The notes beneath the pieces were generated by a model. That model worked only from the letters and a program-made list of their open reading frames with translations. It ran no database searches and was not told where the DNA came from. A stretch of DNA of 10,568 bases, from positions 1 to 10,568 of the forward strand of contig JAJJLU010004665.1 of NCBI GenBank assembly GCA_023807065.1, read 5' to 3'. Shown here piece by piece: positions 1-8,621 of this stretch. A program made the translations under genes and the position numbers. This stretch comes from Isotricha intestinalis. Its lineage: Eukaryota; Ciliophora; Litostomatea; Vestibuliferida; Isotrichidae. Position 1 is the first letter of the stretch. Each line of letters starts with the position of its first letter.

Positions 1-1061
1 TACAATATGAATTTATTCCTAAAGATGTTTTTTATCAAGATGAAATATTAACTTATTCTTTTATGAAAAAAGGAAAACATAATGATGAAAATATAAAAAT
101 AAATTTTAATTCAACTGAATATAATAACGGAGAAAAAATTATTAATGAAATAATTGAATTGCCTAATAAAAATATTTTCGAATTACCAGATGGAGATATT
201 CTAAGTAAAATAATAATAGGAAATATATTAAAAAACAATTCAGATACCAAAATAAATGAACAAGAAAGTGATTTATCAATAAAATATAAAATTCTTTCAA
301 AAAAAACATCTTTATTTGCAGAAATAGAAAATGAATCAAAAATAATAGGAGAATTAAAAAAAATAGATTTAACTCAAAAAAAAATAAATTATGATAATTA
401 CATAAATAGTAATAAAGCATATGCTATGTGTGATGATGATGATGATGAAGATTATGATAATGAATGTTATGATATTGGCGATGAATGTTATGGTTGTAAT
501 GCTTGTGATGAAAAAATGATGTGTGAAAAGCCTTGTTTTAACGAAATTAAATGTTGTGTTTGTGATGATTATGATGACAATATTTTGTGTGAAAATGCAT
601 GCAATAACAAACTTTTGTGTGAAAAAGAATGTGCTGACTGTGGGCCAGAAGAAGATATTAGAGAAAAAGAATTATGTAGTAAAGAAAAAATCAAGGGAGA
701 AAATGATTTAAATGTTTTTTCTATGAACAATGAAAATGAACAAAAAAAGAGAAGTGATAATAATTTTAATTTAAAAGAAATGGCTTTAAGTCAAGATATT
801 TTCGATGGTTATTGGGAATTAAATGATTATATAAAATATCTAATTGAAAAAAATAAAAATTTATATGAGCAATTTAATGATTATTTTATGAAAAAAAATT
901 GTAAAGACGAAAAGATTGTTATTACTGCTTTTGTTGTTTATTATTTAAAACACGAAAAATCCATTAATCAAAGTGAATTTTTGTTAATTTACAATAAAGC
1001 AATTAAATTTTTAAAAGAAAAATCTTTTGATTATCAAGAAATTGAAAAAAATATAAAATAA
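1..1061 (+). CDS. VIT/VWA-family protein, C-terminal part (5' end outside window)
   Basis: The frame is open from the left edge (first full codon at base 3), so the ATG at 63 is probably internal and the gene begins upstream; 352 residues are visible, ending in TAA. The fragment matches the region after the VWA domain in proteins pairing a VIT with a VWA domain (known from Dictyostelium, inter-alpha-trypsin inhibitor heavy chains and PARP4). Visible landmarks, in fragment numbering, are the segment LSIKYKILSKKTSLFAEIE at 91-109, which follows the family pattern 'LxxKYxxxSKxTSFxAxE', and a C-terminal helical block at about 267-340 (FDGYWELN, then ITAFVVYYL and AIKFLKEK), which resembles the family's 'GSW' region and closing helices. 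Between them, residues 143-225 hold 16 cysteines with acidic runs, which I do not expect in this family. There is no signal peptide or membrane segment in the visible part. Family assignment is by motif recognition only, and the molecular role is unknown. Confidence 0.75.
   Translation, partial: QYEFIPKDVFYQDEILTYSFMKKGKHNDENIKINFNSTEYNNGEKIINEIIELPNKNIFELPDGDILSKIIIGNILKNNSDTKINEQESDLSIKYKILSKKTSLFAEIENESKIIGELKKIDLTQKKINYDNYINSNKAYAMCDDDDDEDYDNECYDIGDECYGCNACDEKMMCEKPCFNEIKCCVCDDYDDNILCENACNNKLLCEKECADCGPEEDIREKELCSKEKIKGENDLNVFSMNNENEQKKRSDNNFNLKEMALSQDIFDGYWELNDYIKYLIEKNKNLYEQFNDYFMKKNCKDEKIVITAFVVYYLKHEKSINQSEFLLIYNKAIKFLKEKSFDYQEIEKNIK
429..677 (+). other. Cys-rich acidic insert within the VIT/VWA tail
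   Basis: This in-frame segment of the first gene encodes 83 residues with 16 cysteines. It opens with an Asp/Glu run (CDDDDDED) encoded by a GAT repeat. Three copies of a short C-x3-C motif follow: CEKPC, CENAC and CEKEC, coded by similar DNA near 522, 588 and 618. The flanking regions have almost no cysteine. Metal binding is a reasonable inference from the paired cysteines, but I recognise no named zinc-finger pattern. Confidence 0.7.
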
Positions 1062-2929
1062 TGAAAATAAGTGACATTATTAATTTCTTTTAATTTTAAA
1101 TAATAAAAATTTTTTGAAAAAAATTTAATATTTTAAAAAAAAAAATTTTAATATTTTGAAAATGAATTTATTTTAGAATTGAGCTAACATGATTTCAAAA
1201 TTTCACAAAAAAATTATTTATTAAAAAAATTAAATTTTAATGGGAAACAAATTAAATTGTCAAAAATAATCTATATAAATCTTATGCCCTTTCAAGATAA
1301 ATAATAATTAAAAGGAGAATAAAAATAATGATTAAAAAACTAAATAGATAAAATTGATATAATTAAATTCCCAATAAAAAATTAAAATATTTCTTTTAAC
1401 TAGTTTCATTTAAACAACAGAATGAATCAAAATTAACAATACTTCTTATTGATTTAATTGTCAATATTTTTTTATTACTTAAATAACAAGGTAATCATAA
1501 AATTCTATTTCTTATTAATTCATTTTTTATTGATTCTTCTTTACAACTTATTTTAGTTTATTAACATTCAGTAAAAGAGAGTAGATTTATTATTAAATAT
1601 ATTATTTAGATTTTTATTATTGATGATGATAAAACTATGAATGTTTGAAATATAAATAAAATAATATTTAAATACTATTTTAATTTTATAATTAATTGTT
1701 GGCATTTATTAATGTGATTTTTCATTCTATCTTATATTATAAATAATACCTCTTTTTTACATTACATTTATTCCTATTTCCTATATTTTATAATTTTAAT
1801 ATTTTTCTTATTTTTTAATTTTACATTTATTGCTTAATTGTAATTTCAATATAATTAATTGATTCATTTTTTTTTTGCTAATTCTCTTATCTAATATATA
1901 ATAGAAATCTTTTCATACTATAAATTTTTTATAATTTATATTTATCAATATTTTTTTATTGAAGTTTTTATTTTAAGCTTTAATGAATTGCTTTTATAAA
2001 TTAGGATTTTACCTAATCCTTAATTCCCTTTTTGAATTAAAGGAGATATTTATTCTAATATTGTTAAATTTGTAAAATATTATTTTTTTTAAAATTTTAT
2101 AAATATATATTTATCAATCATTTAAATTTTGAAATTATGAAATAAAAAATAACCAATAGTTTATAAATCTTTTATATAATTTGGGATTAACAAATATTTT
2201 TAAAAAGATGAAATCATTCAATGAAATCATATTGAATATTTTTGTCTAAAAAGCTGTAAAAGATAGTCAATAAAAAACAAAGATAATATATTATTACTTT
2301 TTCTATGATATATCGTAAAAAAAACCACATCAAAATAAAAAATACAATCCTAAGTCATTTTTATTATAAAAGTAATCATTTACTAACAGAATTTTCAGTT
2401 TATAAGTAAAAGTAAATAAGAATCTTTAATAAAAATAAATTTTTTATATTGGAAAAACTTAATTCAATAGATAAAAAAGGAATTTATTAATATCACTATA
2501 TTTATTAGGAATATATATATTAGCACCATTTTCATTAAAGTTTCACTGTAATAATAAAATAAAGAAATCATATAAATATAAATTAATAAACTTTATTTTA
2601 ACTTAATGTTATAAAAAAATTCAAATGTTTATTTTATTTTTTTTCATCAAAAGTCAAATTATATTTAATATTTATTAATAAATTATTTGAATTTTTTTGG
2701 CACAGAGAACAAACAATCAAAATTAAAGGTGAATTTTAACAAATAAATTATAGAAATATTATTTTTTTCATTTCTGAACTAACATAAATTTTTGAAAATA
2801 ATATTTAGATGAGAAAATAAAAAATAAAAATCCCATCAAAGTAAATATATCATAAATAAAAAAATGAAAGATTAAAATATAAAAAAAATTGAAAAATCAT
2901 TTTAGATTCCAAGAAACTTGAAATTTTGA
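1062..2929. other. Long AT-rich intergenic stretch, no intact gene seen
   Basis: All frames are broken by frequent stops on the plus strand, and homopolymer A and T runs are common. I found no tRNA-like or rRNA-like GC-richer block and no tandem array. A few short plus-strand stretches read like hydrophobic peptide (for example around 1475-1640 and 2477-2605), but AT-rich DNA produces these by chance (Phe, Leu, Ile, Asn, Lys and Tyr codons). The 3' untranslated region of the first gene and possible distal control sequence of the receptor gene may lie here, but no motif can be assigned. Confidence 0.6.
2003..2040. repeat. Two adjacent short inverted repeats (hairpins)
   Basis: AGGATT (2003-2008) pairs with AATCCT (2015-2020) across a 6-base loop. 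Directly after it, TTAATTC (2020-2026) pairs with GAATTAA (2034-2040) across a 7-base loop. The first hairpin can also form in a shifted register, ATTAGG (2000-2005) with CCTAAT (2012-2017). The stems are perfect but short, and such AT-rich DNA yields many by chance. No function is assigned. Confidence 0.35.
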
Positions 2930-3661
2930 TATAGTATTTTAAAGACCAATATGCTTAATGAAAATTATTCAAAGAGTAAAGAAAAAACAGAAAATATATC
3001 AAAAGAATTTAGACAATTATATCCAAAAATGACATTTAAAAATGTTAATAAGATTCAAAAAAAGATATTCATGAAGTAATTAATTTAAATCAGAAAGTAT
3101 ATATTTTTCAAGAGAAAGTAGGTAATATTAAAATATGTGAATAAGGGGATTTCGTAGAAGATTGACTGGAGATTATAAAATAGTAAATGAAGATATTACT
3201 TGGTGAAAAAGAAATAATATAATTAATCATATTACTGATGTTAGTACATATGAGAAGATATTTACTGTTAAACAAATATAAAATTTAGGATATATTTTAC
3301 AAGAAGAAAGGAAATTCATTTAATCAATATAAAAAATATTATAAAAGTAAAGGAGTAGTTTTGTAATTTTGAAATATCAAAAAAATAACATTCATATTCA
3401 TTATCTATATATATCCTAATACTTTTTCAACCCACATTAAATCAGAAGGATGTTTAAATTTTAATCAAATAAAGGATATTCTTCAAATTCTTTTATAAAT
3501 AATATTTAAAGTCAATTTCTGAAAAATTTAAATCTATAAAAAATTGAATTGATTATTCTAGGAAGATGACATATAAAATATTTTTTAAAATTAAAAATAT
3601 TTGTATTTGGTTTCCGTCAGAAAAGCAAAGTTTTATTTATTTTAATCCAATTCAAAGTTAA
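2930..3661 (+). pseudogene. Probable decayed protein-coding gene, family unrecognised
   Basis: Successive coding-like stretches lie in the three plus frames, separated by stops and frame changes. Frame of base 2951: open 2930-3076, including KEFRQLYPKMTFKNVNKIQ. Frame of base 3064: DIHEVINLNQKVYIFQEKVG and on to a TAA at 3142. Frame of base 3159: RLTGDYKIVNEDITW, a TGA, then KRNNIINHITDVSTYEKIF, a TAA, then NLGYILQEERKFI. From 3389 the frame of 2951 reads on with several stops and closes with 37 open codons (3548-3658; IWFPSEKQSFIYFNPIQS) before TAA at 3659. The mixed residue content (Trp, Gly, Asp, Pro, Glu) differs from the Lys/Asn/Ile/Phe-only reading of the sequence to its left, which suggests former coding. 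I recognise no family. It could instead be chance, or exons of a living gene with introns, though no clear GT...AG boundaries were seen. Confidence 0.4.
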
Positions 3662-3950
3662 ATTCATTCTTAATTTGATTTTTATGTTTTATAAAATTAA
3701 TATTTATAAATAAAAAAAATTTATTTTATAAATAAATTTAATGTATGTTTATTATATAAATATATTTTTTAAATTAAAAGAATATAAGTTTAAAGTTTAT
3801 ATTTTTAATAATAATATGATTTATCACATTATAAATGATTAAAATTCAAAATAAAAATTTTAAAAATATTATAATGATTTTTTATTATTAAATTTTGAAT
3901 AAAAAAATAGTCTTTTATTAAATTAATTTTAATATAAAAAGAGTAAAAAA
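3662..3950. other. AT-rich 5' flank of the receptor gene
   Basis: This stretch is almost pure A/T, without open frames of note. It presumably contains the promoter and 5' leader of the gene starting at 3951. The start codon sits in an A-rich context (a run of A just before ATGG), which is typical of AT-rich protists. No specific promoter element can be identified, because TATA-like strings occur everywhere in it. Confidence 0.5.
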
Positions 3951-6900
3951 ATGGCTTTTTTAAATATCCTTTTTTTTCTGATTTATATTCAGTTTAAGTT
4001 TGTGTTTTGTAGGAAAATTTCTCCAATTTTTAAATTAAATAATAATTTATTGTTCATCAATAAAAATAATGGATTATTCAATGTTTCTTTAACATTTACT
4101 AATTTTGAATCAGCAAACTTTTATTCAAATAAAATTTATCTAAATAATATTTTGGTCAAAAGTGAAAATTGTAATGTGAAATTGAATAAAGTTGTTTGTT
4201 TAATCAAAGAAATGGATAATTTTCCATCTGAAGATATTTATATTCAAATAAACAACGAGAAGAAGATTTTAAAAATTAAAAAAATATATTATATTATAAA
4301 TAATATAAAAAATAAAATAGTTCTTGAATTTTTATCAGAAGAAAAATATTTTCTTAAAATATTTGATAAACAAATAGAACCAATAAATAATTTATCCAAA
4401 TTTATAATAGATAATTTCAATATTTTCAATCCAATTAAAATTAATATATATAATGCTCATAATTTCCAAAAAATCGGGAAAATAAAGGAATCTTTAAATT
4501 TAAAGTATTGTAGATTTTTACAAGATTCAATAGGCTGTGGAATAATTGGAGAAACAATTAAAGTTCAAATATCAAATATTCAAACACCAGATCTAGTAAC
4601 ACTAACTGATTCAAATCAAATATCTAAAGAGTTTGAATTTACAATAAATCAAAATATTTTATCAGTAACAATTCCAAATGATACAAAGAAAGGAAATTAT
4701 ACTTTAGAATTGAAAAACAACAATAATGAAATATTGTTTTCACAAGACTATGAAATTCATCAAAAATTTTCAGTAGCAGAAAATTCATTACATATTACTA
4801 ATTTTAATGCATCAGAACCTTTACCTTTAACTTTAATAAATGGAATAGATGAAAACCAAGAATTTTATTTTGGAAAAAAAGATGAAACACCAGAAAAAAA
4901 GGAAATCACAAAAAATATAATAGGTGCTCCAAATAATACCATTATAATCACTAATGATAAAATTATATTAAATCGTTTTGGAATAACAGATTTACTTTCT
5001 TTATATTATTTATATGCTAAAAATTTATGTGATGATGGATTATATATAATTGTTCCAATTTATATAAATTCTGAAATAAAAAGTTACTCAGGAAATGCCT
5101 TAAGGTTTAATAAATCTATAACAATTCAATTTATACTTTCAGGAACTTATGCTACAGATTCTATACAAGGATTCCGATTGAGACATGAAGTAAATAGGTC
5201 AATTATTTTCGAAAGTAATTCAAGTAGTATAAAATATATTAGTAAAACTGATCAAAATTATACAATAAATATTACTTTTGATTTAACCGGTCACACTGAA
5301 ATATTGAATGGAACTTATGAATTGAGACTTTTAAATTTTGACGTATATGTGTTACAAGATGTCAGAATGAATATATTAAGATGTGCTCCTCCATTAGTTT
5401 TAAATAATAATTATACAGAATGTATTGCATGTGATGATAAAAACTATTCATATTCAAGCGAAAGTTGTGTTAATTCATGTTATAATAATGAATATTATTT
5501 GGATAATATATGTTACATTGATTGTCCTGATAGTAGTTATAAATATAATAAAAGTAAAATATGTGTCACTAATTGTGAATATTTTGATAACGATACAAAA
5601 GAAGGAAATGGTGAATGTATAAATAAAACTTTTACTATAGATAGTATATCTCCAAATATACTTTCTGCTGAAACAAATCAAATATTTAATTTAATTTTTG
5701 AAGAAAATTTTCCAGATGATAGATTATCATATGTTCAAATAAATAATATTTCAGCTGAATGTAATAAAGAAGATTCCGATTCTAATAAAGAATTTAGTTG
5801 TAAAATTGATTTAAGTTCGATTAATAAAGACACTTCGGAATATATAATATATTATAGAATAAAAAAAGGTGATAATACTATTTTAAATTTAAATTCAGGA
5901 GAAAAAACAATTACAATAAAATCAAATGCCAATATATGTGATACATTTAACCAAATATTTAATTCAAATTTAGAAAAATGTGAAGATTGTAGTGAAGGAA
6001 AGTTTTATTATAATTATAATTGTGTAAACAAATGTAAATTGTATAATAATTTTATCTATAAGAATAATACAAAATTAATTTGCATTCAAAATTGTCCTAA
6101 TAAAAAAGAATATCGTGATAATGATAATTATTGTATAGATACATGTACTAATTCTGAAGGTTATGGTTATATAAATGATAATAAAGATGATTGTTATAAA
6201 TGTTCAATATATGATACTGGTTTGATTCTTATTGGTGAAAAATGTGAATGTGATGAGAATAATTATGTATTTAATTATACTGGTGATGGTAAATGTACTA
6301 ATTGTTCTAAATTAGGAGAAGGAATGGTCCCAAAAAATGGAAAATGTGAATGTGGCACTAATTATGTTTTTAATTATACTGGAGATGGTAAATGTACTCT
6401 TTGTTCATCATTAGGAGAAGGAATGGTCGCAAAAAATGGAAAATGTGAATGTAATGACACTAATTCTGTTTTTAATTATACTGGAGATGGTAAATGTATT
6501 CTTTGTTCAAATATAGATTCAAATATGATAGCAATAAATGGAAAATGTGAATGTCAAAAAGGAACAGTTTTATCAAATAACAATGGAAATATTATATGTT
6601 TAGAGAATAATTGTTCAATTTTTAATCCCTGTAAAAATGGAATATGTGATGATAGTAATAATAATATTATTTGTAAATGTAATGATGGATATTTTGGAAA
6701 TCTTTGTGATTCAAACAATGTAAATTCTCTTTTAGATGAAATCAGTTCTCAATTAAATTCAAATACTGATTATATGGAATTAATCTCAAATGATAATTAT
6801 GTAAATTTAATTAAACAAATGTCGATGTATATGTCTCAAAATCATCAATTTACTGAATCTTCAAATGTTCTCTACGATAAAATTAAGCAATTAACTATAT

Positions 6901-8444
6901 CAACAATAAATAATTTTGATGTTGACACTAAAACACTTACTAATAATTTTCAAACCAATATTATCGAATTTATTGGATTTACTTTATTTTATCAAAAACA
7001 TAATTCAAACAGAAGATTAGTTGAAGAAGAAGAATTAACATCTACAAACATTCATCTATTTTATAAAAAACTAAATTCAGAAAAAGATTCAAATTTAGTT
7101 AAAAATACAATTGTTTCTTCTACAAATAATGAATTTTCTTATATGTTATGGGATTATAAAAACAAAAATTATGATGAATATATTTTAATAATGAATAATT
7201 CTTATTTACCATATTTAAATGAAATTGAAAATAAAAATGTAAATACATTTTTACACACAATAGTAAAATTAGATGAAAATAAATCAAATGAAATAACAAC
7301 ATCTTTATATGATATTAATAAAAATGAAATAAATGAAAAAATCACTTTAATTGTTGATTATTATTCACTTTCAGGAATTAATAATGAAAATTATTCATTT
7401 TATTTATCAAAAGGAATAAATATTTATAATAAAAATGATCCAGCATTTACTGATGAATGTTATAGAAATACGAAATTTGATTATGATTTAACTAATAATT
7501 ATAGAAAACATTCTTTGTATCAAGGAGATGTTACTTCAATTTCATGTAAAAAACAAAATAACAATATTGAAGGAATGGATAAAATACTTTTTTCATGTCA
7601 ACCAAAAATTCCATTTTTTTATATAATATCAAGAGATTCATTAAGTGTTATATTAAAAGATAGTACAAAAAATCTTTCATTGTATTGTATAAATAAAGTC
7701 AAAGAGATTGGTAAAAATGCAGCTTTTTGGATTTATTTTATTTTAGCAATAATAATAATTGTTTCAACTTTTTTATTATTCAAATTTAAACAAATTGATT
7801 GTGAACAAGCTGCAATTTTAATAAATTATGATAACTTATTAACATGTTTAAAAGATAATTTTATTTATTTACATCCTATATTATGTCTATTCCATAAATC
7901 TTTTTTCAGTCCATTATATTTTAATTTTTGGCTTTTAATATTTAATATTTCAAATTTATTTGGATTCAATGCTATCTTCTATAATGAAAAATTAGTAGAA
8001 AAAAAAATATATGATAAAAACAGAAATAGTTTTGCATATCCAATTAAAAAAAATTTTGGAATAATCATTTCAGCAATTTTAATATCAATGATAATAACAT
8101 CTTTGATGAAATTATTTAATTTAATTCCTTCAAATGAAAGAAATGATGCAAATTTTGATTTGAAAAAAGATGATAGTAAAAGGTATGAAAATCAAATGCT
8201 TATGGTGAGAATTTTTGTAGGAATTATAATGTTAAGTATTTATTTTTTTATGTGGATTTATTCAATTGGATTTTGTTTTTTTTATTATCATACTCAAAAA
8301 ACTTGGATTTATGCTGGTTTTTGGTCTTTATTTTTCAATTGGGTAATTTTTGCTCCTTTGTTTATTTGCATTTTGTCTTTTATTGAAATTATATGGAAAA
8401 ATAATAAAATTATCTTTTTTATGAAAAAATTATTCTGTTTTTAA
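3951..8444 (+). CDS. Large secreted/membrane polycystin-1-like receptor with Cys-rich repeats, EGF and GAIN-like region
   Basis: This is a 1497-residue single-exon protein. Residues 1-20 are a signal peptide (hydrophobic core, ending FVFC). The ectodomain has beta-rich modules, IPT/TIG-like at about 561-657 (starting 'SISPNILS') and weaker ones at about 40-116 and 190-272. It also has two matching Cys-rich modules (491-542 and 677-732), three tandem Cys repeats (765-865) and a six-Cys EGF-like domain (888-919). A helical then beta-rich stretch at about 920-1250 resembles a GAIN/GPS juxtamembrane region, although no clear HL-S/T cleavage site is visible. Five membrane helices follow at about 1259-1277, 1322-1341, 1368-1387, 1419-1442 and 1454-1480. 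Helix 2 ends NAIFYNE, like the 'NAMFY' of polycystin-1. Helices 3-5 also follow polycystin-1 order. There is no PLAT domain between helices 1 and 2 (about 44 residues only) and no channel half. Many N-x-S/T sites fit an extracellular N-terminal part. The role is likely surface adhesion or sensing; the ligand is unknown. Confidence 0.8.
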   Translation: MAFLNILFFLIYIQFKFVFCRKISPIFKLNNNLLFINKNNGLFNVSLTFTNFESANFYSNKIYLNNILVKSENCNVKLNKVVCLIKEMDNFPSEDIYIQINNEKKILKIKKIYYIINNIKNKIVLEFLSEEKYFLKIFDKQIEPINNLSKFIIDNFNIFNPIKINIYNAHNFQKIGKIKESLNLKYCRFLQDSIGCGIIGETIKVQISNIQTPDLVTLTDSNQISKEFEFTINQNILSVTIPNDTKKGNYTLELKNNNNEILFSQDYEIHQKFSVAENSLHITNFNASEPLPLTLINGIDENQEFYFGKKDETPEKKEITKNIIGAPNNTIIITNDKIILNRFGITDLLSLYYLYAKNLCDDGLYIIVPIYINSEIKSYSGNALRFNKSITIQFILSGTYATDSIQGFRLRHEVNRSIIFESNSSSIKYISKTDQNYTINITFDLTGHTEILNGTYELRLLNFDVYVLQDVRMNILRCAPPLVLNNNYTECIACDDKNYSYSSESCVNSCYNNEYYLDNICYIDCPDSSYKYNKSKICVTNCEYFDNDTKEGNGECINKTFTIDSISPNILSAETNQIFNLIFEENFPDDRLSYVQINNISAECNKEDSDSNKEFSCKIDLSSINKDTSEYIIYYRIKKGDNTILNLNSGEKTITIKSNANICDTFNQIFNSNLEKCEDCSEGKFYYNYNCVNKCKLYNNFIYKNNTKLICIQNCPNKKEYRDNDNYCIDTCTNSEGYGYINDNKDDCYKCSIYDTGLILIGEKCECDENNYVFNYTGDGKCTNCSKLGEGMVPKNGKCECGTNYVFNYTGDGKCTLCSSLGEGMVAKNGKCECNDTNSVFNYTGDGKCILCSNIDSNMIAINGKCECQKGTVLSNNNGNIICLENNCSIFNPCKNGICDDSNNNIICKCNDGYFGNLCDSNNVNSLLDEISSQLNSNTDYMELISNDNYVNLIKQMSMYMSQNHQFTESSNVLYDKIKQLTISTINNFDVDTKTLTNNFQTNIIEFIGFTLFYQKHNSNRRLVEEEELTSTNIHLFYKKLNSEKDSNLVKNTIVSSTNNEFSYMLWDYKNKNYDEYILIMNNSYLPYLNEIENKNVNTFLHTIVKLDENKSNEITTSLYDINKNEINEKITLIVDYYSLSGINNENYSFYLSKGINIYNKNDPAFTDECYRNTKFDYDLTNNYRKHSLYQGDVTSISCKKQNNNIEGMDKILFSCQPKIPFFYIISRDSLSVILKDSTKNLSLYCINKVKEIGKNAAFWIYFILAIIIIVSTFLLFKFKQIDCEQAAILINYDNLLTCLKDNFIYLHPILCLFHKSFFSPLYFNFWLLIFNISNLFGFNAIFYNEKLVEKKIYDKNRNSFAYPIKKNFGIIISAILISMIITSLMKLFNLIPSNERNDANFDLKKDDSKRYENQMLMVRIFVGIIMLSIYFFMWIYSIGFCFFYYHTQKTWIYAGFWSLFFNWVIFAPLFICILSFIEIIWKNNKIIFFMKKLFCF
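5421..5576 (+). repeat. Cys-rich module copy 1 in receptor ectodomain
   Basis: Residues 491-542 show the cysteine pattern C-x2-C, then three C-x3-C pairs (491/494, 506/510, 521/525, 538/542). The same pattern recurs at residues 677-732. It resembles the furin-like or growth-factor-receptor style of Cys-rich repeats seen in many protist surface proteins. Disulfide bonding is inferred, not shown. Confidence 0.65.
5979..6146 (+). repeat. Cys-rich module copy 2 in receptor ectodomain
   Basis: Residues 677-732 repeat the C-x2-C plus three C-x3-C layout of the first module (677/680, 691/695, 711/715, 728/732). The intervening residues have diverged, so this is an old internal duplication. The IPT/TIG-like module at 561-657 sits between the two copies. 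Confidence 0.65.
6243..6545 (+). repeat. Three tandem 33-34-residue Cys repeats
   Basis: Three consecutive units start with CEC at residues 765, 799 and 832. Each contains VFNYTGDGKC, then x2-C, and ends in NGK or, for the third, INGK. Units 1 and 2 also share LGEGMV. A fourth CEC at 866 begins a diverged stretch leading into the EGF-like domain. DNA identity between units is high (the bases encoding NYTGDGKC are almost unchanged), which indicates recent duplication compared with the Cys-rich modules upstream. Each unit carries an N-x-T glycosylation site. Confidence 0.9.
6612..6707 (+). other. EGF-like domain in receptor
   Basis: Residues 888-919 have six cysteines spaced C-x5-C-x4-C-x8-C-x-C-x8-C. 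The end, CNDGYFGNLC, is the classic EGF 'C-x2-GY/F-x-G-x2-C' signature. It lies between the tandem Cys repeats and the GAIN-like stretch, the usual place for an EGF domain in adhesion-type receptors. Confidence 0.88.
7725..8391 (+). other. Five-helix membrane region, polycystin-1-like
   Basis: Residues 1259-1480 hold five hydrophobic segments. The order and local motifs (NAIFYNE after helix 2, a helix 3 ending SLMKLFNL, and a helix 4/5 pair joined by a short loop FYYHTQKTW) follow the segments that come after the GPS in polycystin-1 family proteins. The chain ends 17 residues after helix 5 with a Lys-rich tail. In known polycystin-1, six more helices with the channel-like part would follow, and no such coding is seen after the TAA. 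Confidence 0.65.
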
Positions 8445-8621
8445 GTTTCTATTTCTTTAATTTTCATTTAATGGTGAATTTAAAAATTGAAATTTTTATT
8501 ATTCCATTATTATTAAAAAATTAATAAATATAAATAATTAAAAACAAAATAAACTATATTAAGTATTTTCATTAAGAAAATAAATATAAAATTTAATTAT
8601 TAATTGTTTATCATTTTAAAA
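8445..8621. other. Short intergenic gap between receptor and kinase genes
   Basis: This gap of 177 AT-rich bases must hold the receptor 3' untranslated region and the kinase promoter and leader. AATAAA-like strings are present (for example near 8522), but they are not informative in DNA of this composition. An in-frame TAA at 8601-8603 closes the kinase frame upstream, so the kinase cannot begin before it. Confidence 0.55.

Noticed and set aside
63..65. ATG at 63 as the true start of the first gene
   Set aside because: The frame is open to the left edge and the 20 upstream codons read like protein (YEFIPKDVFYQDEILTYSF), so the ATG is more likely internal.
53..420. Minus-strand open frames opposite the first gene
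   Set aside because: They give Phe/Leu/Ile-rich reading typical of the complement of AT-rich coding DNA and overlap a well-supported plus-strand gene.
1475..1640. Hydrophobic Leu/Ile-rich plus-strand reading, possible membrane-protein remnant
   Set aside because: T-rich DNA gives Phe/Leu/Ile by composition alone; stops interrupt it and no motif is visible.
2477..2605. Short plus-strand open stretch reading as a hydrophobic peptide
   Set aside because: No start in good context, no family resemblance, and its length is within chance for AT-rich sequence.
1062..3950. CRISPR array, tRNA, rRNA or insertion sequence in the long gap
   Set aside because: No regularly spaced repeats, no GC-richer folded RNA block and no terminal inverted repeats with a transposase were seen.
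5425..5681. Short open frames on both strands within the receptor gene
   Set aside because: They are shadows of the Cys-rich module coding and have no start context or family resemblance of their own.
7120..7302. Minus-strand open frame within the receptor gene
   Set aside because: Low-complexity hydrophobic reading opposite strong coding sequence.
8604..8621. Six-codon extension of the kinase from a TTG at 8604
   Set aside because: TTG is not a normal start in a eukaryotic gene, and an ATG in good A-rich context follows at 8622; the frame is closed just upstream by TAA at 8601.
8611..8621. TCATTTT just before the kinase ATG as a trichomonad-type initiator
   Set aside because: It fits the loose pattern TCA-Y-T-W, but the receptor gene has nothing similar before its ATG, and the string is easily found by chance.
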